Origin: Alteraurantiacibacter hainanensis
Lineage (GTDB): Bacteria > Pseudomonadota > Alphaproteobacteria > Sphingomonadales > Sphingomonadaceae
Assembly (NCBI RefSeq): GCF_036321025.1
Contig: NZ_JAZAPB010000002.1
Coordinates: 1,178,001 to 1,242,000 of the forward strand
Length of the DNA stretch: 64,000 nucleotides
Reading direction: 5' to 3'
The notes beneath the pieces are model-generated. The model saw only the letters and a list, made by a program, of their open reading frames with translations, was not told the DNA's origin and searched no databases. Positions within the stretch are counted from its first letter, which is position 1. The number at the start of each line of letters is the position of its first letter. Below are positions 17,241 through 25,554 of this stretch, in pieces. The translations under genes and the position numbers were made by a program.

Positions 17241-18098
17241 ATGCCAGAGATCATCCACTGCGCTGAAATGCCATGGGGAGAGAGCCTTGTGGCCCAACGC
17301 GGCGCGACGGCGGGCATGGCGCACAAGCGTTTGTTTGAAGGCGAGGAGGAGAGCCCGGACAATTACATGCTGGTGATGTCGCGCGAGCCCAACACCTATT
17401 TCTCGCCCCGCCATCGTCACCCTTGGGACCAGATCCGCTTCTGCCTCGAAGGCAAGATTCCCATCGCCAAGGGCCTGTTCGTCGAGCCGGGCGAGATCGC
17501 CTATTTTCCGGAAAGCGCGCACTACGGCCCGCAGGAAGGTGGGGACGACCGCATCGTCCTTCTGCTGCAATTCGGCGGGGCGAGCGGGCAGGGTTTCATC
17601 GGTCCCGATGCGCTGAAACAGGCCCGGCTGGAAATGGAAAAGAGCGGCAGTTTTGAACGCGGAGTCTATTGTTGCAGCGAAGATGGCAAGCGCACCAATC
17701 GAGACGCCTATGAAGCCGTCTGGAAGCACGTGAAGGGTGTCTCGCCTGTCTATGTCGAGCCTGTCTACAAGACGCCGATTGTCATGCGGCCCAAAGCGCT
17801 CGAATGGCAGCCGACAGATAAGCCCAAAACCACTACCAAGCAGATCGGGAATTTCCCACATCGCAAGCTGGCCATTACAGCCATTCGGATCGAACAGGGC
17901 GGTGAGTTCACCTTCGAAACCAGCGAGAGGCTGCGCCGCTTCCTCTTTGTCGAAAAAGGTTCCGGCGAGATCGAGGGCAAGGAGCTCGGAATCTGGAGTG
18001 CGGTGCGTATCCAGCCAGGTGAGGAAGCAATCGTTCGAGCGGACGAGACTCTGGAAGTGCTCGAGCTAGCTGTAGGGAAGGTGGAATTGGCTCACTAA
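17241..18098 (+). CDS. Bicupin-like protein
   Basis: A 285-residue protein with two cupin-like halves. The first (~residues 40-115) has the metal-type motif SPRHRHPWDQIRFCLEG followed by EPGEIAYFPESAHYGPQ; the second (~205-280) has IEQGGEFTFET and VRIQPGEEAIVRAD but lacks obvious metal ligands. Cupins with one active and one inactive half occur among dioxygenases, isomerases and hydrolases. The ATG is one base past the preceding stop (TGA C ATG), so it belongs to the same operon and is its last gene. Confidence 0.8.
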   Translation: MPEIIHCAEMPWGESLVAQRGATAGMAHKRLFEGEEESPDNYMLVMSREPNTYFSPRHRHPWDQIRFCLEGKIPIAKGLFVEPGEIAYFPESAHYGPQEGGDDRIVLLLQFGGASGQGFIGPDALKQARLEMEKSGSFERGVYCCSEDGKRTNRDAYEAVWKHVKGVSPVYVEPVYKTPIVMRPKALEWQPTDKPKTTTKQIGNFPHRKLAITAIRIEQGGEFTFETSERLRRFLFVEKGSGEIEGKELGIWSAVRIQPGEEAIVRADETLEVLELAVGKVELAH

Positions 18099-18370
18099 GC
18101 CACTGCCTGCTTTCTACCCTCACAATCGGCCGTTGGCGGGTCCTTCCGGCGATGTTGGTCGCGAGAGTCATTTGTGCCCCGCTTGCTCGCATTTGCCAGA
18201 TCTTCTGAACTCAACTTGCACAGCATTGGTGCGAAGGTCTGAGCCTGCCATCCAATCCCAACCACCCCTGGCGGATAGACACTGCCCCCAAAGAGCGGAC
18301 AGGCCCGCGCAATCCAATGGCGCGCATATCGACAAGTGGCCCGAAAGATGTCTCGCCAGGTTTCGTGGTC
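18099..18370. other. Convergent intergenic region, nothing recognised
   Basis: A 272-bp gap between convergent genes. No clear hairpin terminator, repeat core or coding signal was found. Confidence 0.4.
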
Positions 18371-19297
18371 TTATGGCTGGCTAAGACCCGCGTCGATCGG
18401 CCATCCGCCAAGTTCCAGTTCCGGTGGAAACACACGCATGTATGCGTGCACCATGTGGATCTGGCCGTCATAGATCTTGAACATCTCCCACGCCGTGAGC
18501 TTGTCGGGATCCTCGCCGCCGCTTAGGTTCCACGAAAGACGCATGATCACGATGCCCATGCGCTCGTCCACCACCACATCCCGGACCGTTACCGCTCCCA
18601 GCATGTTGAACACTGCCAGGGACTGATTGCCTATATCATCGCACCCGGGGATGAATGTGCATTCCGGCCCCGCCATCAGCCTGCCGTTCTCCAGTCGATA
18701 GGCGTCACGCGAGAAGGGCGTGCCCACCGCGTTGAAGGTCTCGGCGTTGGTGAGCCCGCGCGGATAGAGCATCGCGATCTCGATGGCGTCTTCTCGTGAT
18801 TCAAGCTGTTCCCGCCGGGGTACGTAGTTCATTTCCCTTGCCGGGGCACCGTCGTAAGCGTCGATGGCGAAGAGCATCCCGTCCGCGCGGCTGCGCGTCG
18901 TCACCAGCTCCAGCTCGCTCAGCTTCTGCTCGTCATCGACCTTTACCCGTACGACGAGAATCGCAGGCGCGCCCGATTCCTCCACCATGACGCCCGCTAC
19001 AGCCTCTCCCGCTTGTTCATCGATTATGTCCTGGCGATAGCCGCTCAACTCGGTGACCGAGCGCGCAAGGCCGGTCTCGGAGAGTGGCTTTTCCACCCCG
19101 TCCTCGGTCACCCGCAGCGTGGCAGCCACCTGAAGGGATTCCATGTTGTTCTCCGCGAGTGCCCACAACACCTCGGTTATCGTGCCGCGCAGGCATTCGC
19201 GATCGCAAGCCGCTTCCGCGCGGATCGACGAATCGGCTGGTTGCGCCGCGATCGGCGTGGAAAAGAGAATAAGGATCAGGGCAAGAATGCGTTTCAT
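18371..19297 (-). CDS. Uncharacterised secreted protein
   Basis: A 308-residue protein with a signal peptide (LALILILFSTPIAAQ) and no membrane segment after it. I do not recognise a named domain. Four cysteines are visible: two in CDRECLRG right after the signal, two in GPECTFIPGCDD, which fits an oxidising, extracytoplasmic location. The AENNMESLQVAATLRVTEDG and MFKIYDGQIHMVHAYM parts resemble NTF2-like fold proteins found near sphingomonad catabolic loci, but this is only an impression. ATG 19297 is chosen because GGAGACCGGA precedes it. Convergent with the cupin operon. Confidence 0.75.
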   Translation of the reverse strand: MKRILALILILFSTPIAAQPADSSIRAEAACDRECLRGTITEVLWALAENNMESLQVAATLRVTEDGVEKPLSETGLARSVTELSGYRQDIIDEQAGEAVAGVMVEESGAPAILVVRVKVDDEQKLSELELVTTRSRADGMLFAIDAYDGAPAREMNYVPRREQLESREDAIEIAMLYPRGLTNAETFNAVGTPFSRDAYRLENGRLMAGPECTFIPGCDDIGNQSLAVFNMLGAVTVRDVVVDERMGIVIMRLSWNLSGGEDPDKLTAWEMFKIYDGQIHMVHAYMRVFPPELELGGWPIDAGLSQP

Positions 19298-19372
19298 TCC
19301 GGTCTCCATTGCTCTCAAGGTGCAGCCTTTTTGTCCGACCTCGCACGTTGGCCGTAGATCGCCCAAACTCCC

Positions 19373-19691
19373 ATGGCCAGGCAGCTACGCCCCCCCCGCA
19401 GAAGAGCAGGCTGCGGTATTCCAAGAGCCTGCACGCTTTGAAGGGCAAGAGGTCTACGTATGTGGCCGACTGAGCAGAACTTCAAACATTTGTTCCTCAG
19501 ACGACGAACCTCGATGGTTTGACATCTGGGCTACAGAGGAAACTGCCCCGCTCATCCTCCAGAAGTCGAAAAGTCAGCGATCCGCGTGCTTGAGAGGAAT
19601 CATCGAACATGTCGGATGCGAAACCAACAAAGAGATTATCTGCACCGACTGGGCCTTCGATTACGCGGTCAAAGTAGCAGAAGTAGAATAA
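19373..19691 (+). pseudogene. Broken or frameshifted small ORF across an 8-C tract
   Basis: The sequence from 19398 to the TAA at 19689-19691 encodes a coherent 97-residue C-terminal stretch (EGQEVYVCGRLSRTSNICSS, WFDIWATEE, IIEHVGCETNKEIICTDWA) with cysteines. The only nearby ATG (19373) is in another frame, and the two frames join if one C is removed from the run of eight at 19390-19397. It could be a pseudogene, a phase-variable ORF or a sequencing error; alternatively translation starts at an in-frame codon inside the opposite gene. No family recognised. Confidence 0.4.
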
Positions 19692-19712
19692 CAGCTAACT
19701 AGCCACTAGCAG
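19692..19712 (+). repeat. Possible heavily degenerate dispersed repeat copy
   Basis: Starts with GCTAAC and ends near GCAGTC; about 14 of 21 positions agree with the core. It may be chance. Confidence 0.2.
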
Positions 19713-19751
19713 TCATTACGCTCTGCCGAACCAGGTGCCAGAAGCCGCCGT

Positions 19752-21356
19752 CTAGCCTCCACCCGGGCCGTGCCGGTGCGTCGGCGGTGGTCCCGTCAGG
19801 TCCGCTGCGTCGCCGCCCGAGCCCTTCTGCTCCCACTCGATCCGGTAGAGGTCGAAGCGGCGGTCCGCGAGATTGCGCACAGTGCCTTCGGCGCGGGCCC
19901 AGGCCAGGTCCGCCAGATTGACGTCGCTGATCGTCAGCGTCTCGACGTTCTCGGTGGCCTCGGCCGCGATGCCGTCGCGGGCGAAGGGGAAGTCGCAGGG
20001 CGTAAGGATGCAGCTTTGCGCGTACTGGATGTCCATGTTCGCGACATTGGGCAGGTTGCCGACATTGCCGCTGAGGACGACGTAGCACTGGTTCTCGATC
20101 GCACGGGCCGCGGCGCAATAGCGCACCCGCATGTAGCCCTGGCGCGAGTCCGTGCAGAACGGCACGAAGATGATCCGCGCGCCCTCGTCGGCCAGGCGGC
20201 GGGCGAGTTCGGGGAATTCGCTGTCGTAACAGATCAGTACGCCCACCGGGCCGCAGTCGGTCTGGATCACGTCCACGCTTTCGCCACCGTGGATATTCCA
20301 CCAGTAGGCCTCGTTGGGGGTGGGGTGGATCTTCTCCTGCTCGTGGATCGAACCATCGCGCAGGCACACCATGGCGACGTTGTGGATGTCGCCATCGTCC
20401 ATGCGCGTGGGGTGCGAGCCGCCGATGATGTTGATGTTGAACTTCAGCGCCATGTCCGACAGCGCCGCGCGAATGCGCGGCGTATATTCGGAAAGCCGCT
20501 CGATGCTTTCCAGCGGGGAGAGCTCCTTCTCCTCGGCGCTCAGCAGCATCAGGGTGAACATCTCGGGAAACAGGATGAAGTCCGCTTCGTAATCCGCTGC
20601 AACATCGACGAAATAGCGCACCTGGCGCATGAATTCGTCGAAATCCTTCACGGCGCGCGCCTGCATCTGGCAGGTGGCGACGCGCACGTTCTCCACCCCG
20701 CGCGGCACGCGGGCTTTCGGACTGGCTTCCTGGTCGACGAAGGGATTGCGCCAGACCATGTGGGTGGCGAAGGCGCGGCTTCGCCGGTCCTCGGGAAGGT
20801 AGTTCGACAGGATGCCGATGGGCTCGAAGCCGTTGGCAAGCTGGAAACGCACGACCGGGTCGTGAATCTTGCCGGCGATGACCTTCTCCAGGTAGTCGTC
20901 GGGTCCATCCACTCGCCGCCAGCTCTTCGAGAGGTTGGGCATCCGGCCGCCGAAGACGATGCCTTTCAGCTCTTCCTGCTCGGCCAGCGCGCGGCGTTCC
21001 TCGTAGAGGCGGCGACCGATGCGGGTGCCGCGGGTCTTGGGATCGACGCACAGCTCGTATCCGTAGAGCCAGTCACCCTTGGGATCGTGGCGACTGCCGT
21101 AGCCGTTACCGGTGATCTCGTCCCAGCCGTGCGGGCGCAGCGCCTTGTCGCCGCTGATGCGCATCGTTGCGCAGTAACCGATCAGCTTGTCATCGAGGAA
21201 CGCGACGAAGCAGCCCTCGGGATAGTTGTTGATCTGCCCGCGGATCTCGCTCTGGGTGTAGGGGACGAAGTCTTCGTACACGCGCCGGGCGAGAGCGGCG
21301 ATGCCGCGCACATCACCGATCTTCGCCTGGCGGACTTCGAGGCGGGCCTTGGTCAT
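19752..21356 (-). CDS. GNAT acetyltransferase fused to nitrilase-type amidohydrolase
   Basis: A 534-residue two-domain enzyme. Residues ~1-220 are a GNAT N-acetyltransferase (YGYELCVDPKTRGTRIGRRL carries the acetyl-CoA loop). Residues ~225-500 are a carbon-nitrogen hydrolase with the full triad: Glu in LFPEMF, Lys in EKIHPTPNE, Cys in LICYDSEFPE. The fusion is a known but poorly studied architecture; the natural amide and acceptor are unknown. The C-terminus ends in a Gly/Pro/His-rich tail. Its ATG lies 18 bp after the icd stop, suggesting co-transcription. Confidence 0.88.
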   Translation of the reverse strand: MTKARLEVRQAKIGDVRGIAALARRVYEDFVPYTQSEIRGQINNYPEGCFVAFLDDKLIGYCATMRISGDKALRPHGWDEITGNGYGSRHDPKGDWLYGYELCVDPKTRGTRIGRRLYEERRALAEQEELKGIVFGGRMPNLSKSWRRVDGPDDYLEKVIAGKIHDPVVRFQLANGFEPIGILSNYLPEDRRSRAFATHMVWRNPFVDQEASPKARVPRGVENVRVATCQMQARAVKDFDEFMRQVRYFVDVAADYEADFILFPEMFTLMLLSAEEKELSPLESIERLSEYTPRIRAALSDMALKFNINIIGGSHPTRMDDGDIHNVAMVCLRDGSIHEQEKIHPTPNEAYWWNIHGGESVDVIQTDCGPVGVLICYDSEFPELARRLADEGARIIFVPFCTDSRQGYMRVRYCAAARAIENQCYVVLSGNVGNLPNVANMDIQYAQSCILTPCDFPFARDGIAAEATENVETLTISDVNLADLAWARAEGTVRNLADRRFDLYRIEWEQKGSGGDAADLTGPPPTHRHGPGGG

Positions 21357-21374
21357 GGCTGAAAGCCTAGCAGA

Positions 21375-22604
21375 TCAGCCCAGGCCCTGCTTCTTCATTT
21401 CAGCTTCCAGACCATCGACGATGGCCTCGAAGAACTGCTCCGTGGTCATCCAGCTCTGGCTCGGGCCGATCAGCAGGGCGAGGTCCTTGGTCATCTTGCC
21501 GCTTTCAACGCAGTTGACGCAGACCTTCTCCAGCGTTTCGGCGAAGGCCACCACGTCGGGCGTGTTGTCGAAGCGGCCACGGTACATCAGTCCGCGCGTC
21601 CAGGCGAAGATGCTGGCGATGGGGTTGGTGCTGGTGGCCTTGCCCTGCTGGTGCTGGCGATAGTGGCGGGTGACGGTGCCGTGGGCGGCCTCGGCCTCCA
21701 CGGTCTTTCCGTCGGGGGTCATCAGCACGCTGGTCATCAGGCCGAGCGAGCCGAAGCCCTGCGCCACCACGTCGGACTGCACGTCGCCATCGTAGTTCTT
21801 GCAGGCCCAAACGAACTTGCCGTTCCACTTGAGCGCGGCGGCGACCATGTCGTCGATCAGGCGGTGTTCGTAGGTGATGTTCGCTTCCTCGAACTTCTCC
21901 TTGAAGCCTTCGGTGTCGAACACTTCCTGGAACAGGTCTTTGAAGCGGCCATCGTACTTCTTCAGGATGGTATTCTTGGTCGACAGATATACCGGCCAGC
22001 CACGGTCGAGGCCGTAGTTGAAGCTGGCACGCGCGAAGTCGCGAATGGACTCGTCGTGGTTGTACATCGTCATCGCCACGCCGGGCTGGTCGAACTGGTG
22101 CACTTCCAGATCGATGTTCTGGCCGTCCTCGCCCTCGAATACCATGCGCAGCTTGCCCACGCCGGGGATCAGGGTGTCGGTGGCGCGATACTGGTCGCCG
22201 AAGGCGTGACGGCCAACGACGATCGGATCGGTCCAGCCGGGCACCAGACGCGGCACGTTGTCGATCACGATGGGCTCGCGGAAGATCGTGCCGCCCAGGA
22301 TGTTGCGGATCGTGCCATTGGGCGAGCGCCACATCTGCTTCAGGTCGAATTCCTCGACGCGCGCCTCGTCCGGGGTGATCGTGGCGCACTTCACGCCGAC
22401 GCCGTATTGCTTGATGGCGTTGGCGGCATCGACGGTGATCTGGTCGTCGGTCTCGTCACGCTTCTGGACGGACAGGTCGTAGTACTTCAGGTCGACATCC
22501 AGGTAAGGCTGGATCAGGCGCTCGCGGATCCACTGCCAGATGATCTTCGTCATCTCGTCGCCGTCGATCTCTACGATAGGGTTCTTGACCTGAATTTTTG
22601 CCAT
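21375..22604 (-). CDS. icd: NADP-dependent isocitrate dehydrogenase
   Basis: TCA-cycle enzyme that oxidatively decarboxylates isocitrate to 2-oxoglutarate, making NADPH. The 409-residue protein is the eukaryotic-like homodimeric type usual in alphaproteobacteria: VEIDGDEMTKIIW at the N-terminus, RSPNGTIRNILGGT and GRHAFGDQYRATD for substrate binding, KNYDGDVQSDVVAQGFGSLG for the metal site and EAAHGTVTRHYRQHQQGK. ATG 22604 has GGATCCCCC directly upstream. It lies 48 bp after the FAD oxidoreductase gene on the same strand. Confidence 0.97.
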   Translation of the reverse strand: MAKIQVKNPIVEIDGDEMTKIIWQWIRERLIQPYLDVDLKYYDLSVQKRDETDDQITVDAANAIKQYGVGVKCATITPDEARVEEFDLKQMWRSPNGTIRNILGGTIFREPIVIDNVPRLVPGWTDPIVVGRHAFGDQYRATDTLIPGVGKLRMVFEGEDGQNIDLEVHQFDQPGVAMTMYNHDESIRDFARASFNYGLDRGWPVYLSTKNTILKKYDGRFKDLFQEVFDTEGFKEKFEEANITYEHRLIDDMVAAALKWNGKFVWACKNYDGDVQSDVVAQGFGSLGLMTSVLMTPDGKTVEAEAAHGTVTRHYRQHQQGKATSTNPIASIFAWTRGLMYRGRFDNTPDVVAFAETLEKVCVNCVESGKMTKDLALLIGPSQSWMTTEQFFEAIVDGLEAEMKKQGLG

Positions 22605-22652
22605 GGGGGATCCTGTCTTGTCGTGCAAACTGTGTGGGATTTGGGCTGCCTC

Positions 22653-23783
22653 TTAGCAGGGACGCACATGGGCGCAAGTCGCGCGGAAAATGCCGGGCTG
22701 GATGCGACATCGCTCTGCCAGGTCGATCACCACGCCGGGCAACAATCGCGCAAGGGCCAGGGCGGCGGCCGCCCCGATGGGGCTTTCTGCAAGTTTTCGG
22801 GCTGCGCGGGCCAGTTGGACCGGGGGATGCGCCTGCGCTGCAAAGGCGCGCTGGAACGCTGGCGCCGCGGCGGCACCGCCGGCAATCCAGTGCCGCGCCG
22901 CCATGGAACCGCTGGCAATCGCTATGGACATGCCCTCTCCGGCAAGAGACGGGATCACCGCAGCCTGGTCTCCCAACCTGTAGACGCCCGGCGCGGTTTC
23001 GCGCGCGATCCAGCCATAGGGCACTGCGCCGATGCTCTCGATACGATGGGCCTGCCAGTCGGTGCCGAGACGCGCGGCCAGAGCGCTGCTTCCCTCTGCC
23101 AGCCTTTCAAGGAGGGCGGCGGGGGTGCCGCCGCATTCGGCCAGCGCCGACTTGCGCAGGGCAAGGCAGATATTGGCAGAGCCACCCTCCTGCAGCACGA
23201 TGCCGGCATAACCGCCGCGGAACAGATGCAGCTCTATGGCGGAACCGATCAGGGAAGTGCGCTGTCGGCTCGCGGGCAGTCGCAATCGCAGCCCGAGGGC
23301 CGGGTCGCTGTCCCGGCGCGGTCGGCTTTCGCCGCGAATATCGTGCTTGCCGGTCGCAAGGAACATCGTTGAGGCGGACCAATCCTGCCGCTGACCGTGC
23401 GCCACGCCTTTCGACAGCCCGTTCACGCAGTCGATTTCGAGTCGCGCACCCTTGGCCAGCGCGGCCTGCCGCATGCGGGTATCGAGCGCGCGGCGCGAGA
23501 GTCCGAGCGCGGGTTGGGGGAGGGGTGCGCTCACCTCGCGGCCATGGGCGAAAATGCGCAGGTGATCGACTTGCTGCCCACCCAGGTCGTCCGTCGCGAT
23601 GCCCAGGGCATCGAGCTGCGCCAGCGTGCGCCAGCTCATGAAGCCGCCACACAGCGGATCGCCTACATCCTCGTTTCGGTCTACGAGCAGAGGCCGGTGC
23701 CCCGCTCGCGCGAGCTCGACCGCTGCGGCGCAGCCTGCGGGCCCCGCGCCCAGGATCAGCGGATGATCGCCTAGCGCACGCAT
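22653..23783 (-). CDS. FAD-dependent oxidoreductase of the type III PKS cluster
   Basis: A 376-residue flavoprotein of the geranylgeranyl-reductase/aromatic-hydroxylase superfamily. The FAD motif LILGAGPAGCAAAVELARAG is at the very N-terminus and VYRLGDQAAVIPSLAGEGMS is the second FAD site. In comparable clusters (SrsA-SrsB-SrsC of Streptomyces griseus) the third protein hydroxylates an alkylresorcinol, leading to a quinone; the same role here is inferred. The ATG at 23783 overlaps the end of the methyltransferase gene by 13 bases; a GTG at 23792 is an alternative. The C-terminus is rich in alanine and basic residues. Confidence 0.82.
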   Translation of the reverse strand: MRALGDHPLILGAGPAGCAAAVELARAGHRPLLVDRNEDVGDPLCGGFMSWRTLAQLDALGIATDDLGGQQVDHLRIFAHGREVSAPLPQPALGLSRRALDTRMRQAALAKGARLEIDCVNGLSKGVAHGQRQDWSASTMFLATGKHDIRGESRPRRDSDPALGLRLRLPASRQRTSLIGSAIELHLFRGGYAGIVLQEGGSANICLALRKSALAECGGTPAALLERLAEGSSALAARLGTDWQAHRIESIGAVPYGWIARETAPGVYRLGDQAAVIPSLAGEGMSIAIASGSMAARHWIAGGAAAAPAFQRAFAAQAHPPVQLARAARKLAESPIGAAAALALARLLPGVVIDLAERCRIQPGIFRATCAHVRPC

Positions 23784-24457
23784 GACACGCACAACCGGAA
23801 GGGAAACTTGCGTTCGACCTTCGCCCCCTGAACGCCTGCCTCTGCGAGCATCTCCTGCCAGTCTTCGGGCCGGAAAGAACGGGCGATGGATGTCTGCCCG
23901 TCCATCCGCACAATGCGGTGAAGGCCCGCGATCTGCGAGAGGATGGGATAACCCAGGTAACTGACCACGTGACGATGCAGGTCGTTCACGAACCAGCCGA
24001 CGCGGGCCTCGCTATCCATCACCTGCAGGAACAGCAGCAATTCCTCGCGGCTCATGTGATGGGCGACCAGGCTGGAGACGATGAAGTCCCATTTCGAATC
24101 CATCAGGTCGGCATAGTCGCCGGTGCGATAGACGATCGGCATTTCGGGCGGCGTGGCCTCGCGCGCCGCCAGCTGGCTGCGTGTATTCATGTCCACGCCA
24201 ACCAGGCGGGCCTTGATCCCTCGATGTTCGGCCCAAAGCGCGATCTCGCGCAGCATGTCGCCCTGACCGTAGCCGATATCGAGCAAGGTGAAGTGGTCGC
24301 GCCCCGCGAGGGCTCGGCCGAGAAACTCCAGGGTGGGGCGATAGGCGAGGGTGAGGCGGTTTACGCGGGCAAGGTCTGTAAGGACGGCCCGATATACCGG
24401 CTCCGGCAGGGCCGGATCGTCCATCATCTCTTCCTGGTCGAGCCGCTCAGCCAGCAT
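23771..24457 (-). CDS. Class I SAM-dependent methyltransferase of the type III PKS cluster
   Basis: A 228-residue Rossmann-fold methyltransferase. The SAM loop LLDIGYGQGDMLREIA is near residue 70, followed by LVGVDMN and the acidic DYADLMDSKWDFIVSSLVAHH. ATG 24457 overlaps the stop of the type III PKS gene by 11 bases, so it is translationally coupled to it. The likely job is O- or C-methylation of the polyketide product. It is a soluble class I enzyme, unlike the isoprenylcysteine-methyltransferase-like SrsB in Streptomyces, so the chemistry may differ. Confidence 0.85.
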   Translation of the reverse strand: MLAERLDQEEMMDDPALPEPVYRAVLTDLARVNRLTLAYRPTLEFLGRALAGRDHFTLLDIGYGQGDMLREIALWAEHRGIKARLVGVDMNTRSQLAAREATPPEMPIVYRTGDYADLMDSKWDFIVSSLVAHHMSREELLLFLQVMDSEARVGWFVNDLHRHVVSYLGYPILSQIAGLHRIVRMDGQTSIARSFRPEDWQEMLAEAGVQGAKVERKFPFRLCVSCVR

Positions 24458-25517
24458 AGCCGTCCACCCAGTCGAAACGCAGCCCTTCCATGGCAAGGCC
24501 CGGCCCGAAGGCGAGGGCCACGCCGTTGCGGGGGCGCTCGCGCGACAGCCGTTCCAGCACGAACAGCACCGTGGCGGACGACATGTTTCCGAACTCGTCG
24601 AGAACGCCTCGCGACGCGGCAAGGGCTTCGGCGGGAAGCGACAATCCGCGCTCGACTGCATCCAGAACGGATCGCCCGCCGGGATGAACGGCCCAGACGT
24701 CGGGCGCATCGTTGCCCCTGATTTTCGCCTGCGTGTGAGAATTCTCCAGGGCATCGGCCAGGCGGCCCGGAACCTCGCCGGAAAGGTGCATGGCGAAGCC
24801 CCTGTCGCCGATCGTCCAGGTGATCAGCTCGTCACTTTCGTCGAGGGCGAGTGAAAGGCTTTCACCCAGCGCCACGCCGCTTCCCTCGGCACTGACGATC
24901 ACGGCGGCGGCACCGTCGGCAAACTGGCCCATGGCCAGCAGGCTTTCGATATCGTCGGTTTCCTGCAGGTGCAGGGTGCAAAGCTCCACGGCGATGGCCA
25001 GCACCCTGGCCGAGGGATCGGAGCGGACGATATGCGCGGCGGTGCGCAGCAGGGTGATCCCGGCATAGCAGCCCATGAAGCCGATGGAGACGCGCTCCAC
25101 CTCCGCCGGGAGGCCGAGCCGCCGTGCTATCAGCTGGTCCAGGCCAGGTGCCATGAAGCCGGTGCAGCTGGCGATCACGATGTGGGTTACGCCATCGGTA
25201 TCGGGCAGGCCCTCGACGGCCCGCATGGCCAGATCGGGCGCGGCGGCGGCATAGCGCTGCATGCGCGCGGCGGTGCCGGGTTCCTCGCCGTTCATGTAGA
25301 AGCTGCCGAAATCCAGCGCGGCATCGCTGCCCGAGAGCACGGAGAACCGGTGCGAAATGCCCCCGCGCGCTTCCATGCGGCGGAAAAGCGCGGCCTTGCG
25401 TTCGTCGGCAAGCTGGCTTGCGGCCCAGTCGGTATATCGGGAATGCACGTCGGAATCGGGCACCGCGGTGGCGATCGCATTGATGCGCGGGGCGCTGCGG
25501 TGTTCGGTTCTGGACAT
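24447..25517 (-). CDS. Type III polyketide synthase (chalcone synthase-like)
   Basis: A homodimeric ketosynthase that extends an acyl-CoA starter with malonyl-CoA and cyclises the chain. The 356-residue product has the Cys-His-Asn triad: Cys in IASCTGFMAPGLD (near residue 118), His in VWAVHPGGRS (near 278) and Asn in GNMSSATVLFVLE (near 311). Bacterial relatives make alkylresorcinols, alkylpyrones or small phenols. ATG 25517 is preferred to a TTG 12 bases upstream. The gene begins 37 bp after the nitronate monooxygenase stop on the same strand, so it may be read with the beta-oxidation genes. It heads a coupled PKS-methyltransferase-oxidoreductase set. Confidence 0.92.
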   Translation of the reverse strand: MSRTEHRSAPRINAIATAVPDSDVHSRYTDWAASQLADERKAALFRRMEARGGISHRFSVLSGSDAALDFGSFYMNGEEPGTAARMQRYAAAAPDLAMRAVEGLPDTDGVTHIVIASCTGFMAPGLDQLIARRLGLPAEVERVSIGFMGCYAGITLLRTAAHIVRSDPSARVLAIAVELCTLHLQETDDIESLLAMGQFADGAAAVIVSAEGSGVALGESLSLALDESDELITWTIGDRGFAMHLSGEVPGRLADALENSHTQAKIRGNDAPDVWAVHPGGRSVLDAVERGLSLPAEALAASRGVLDEFGNMSSATVLFVLERLSRERPRNGVALAFGPGLAMEGLRFDWVDGYAG

Positions 25518-25554
25518 GCAGGGCTTCAACGACCGAAGGGGCCGCCTGTGCCGC

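Noticed and set aside
18133..18526. Small plus-strand frames after the cupin gene
   Set aside because: No ribosome binding site, low-complexity or Arg/Ser-rich composition, and the second half is antisense to the 18371-19297 gene.
19770..21362. 530-codon plus-strand frame
   Set aside because: Antisense of the GNAT-nitrilase gene, which has intact catalytic motifs.
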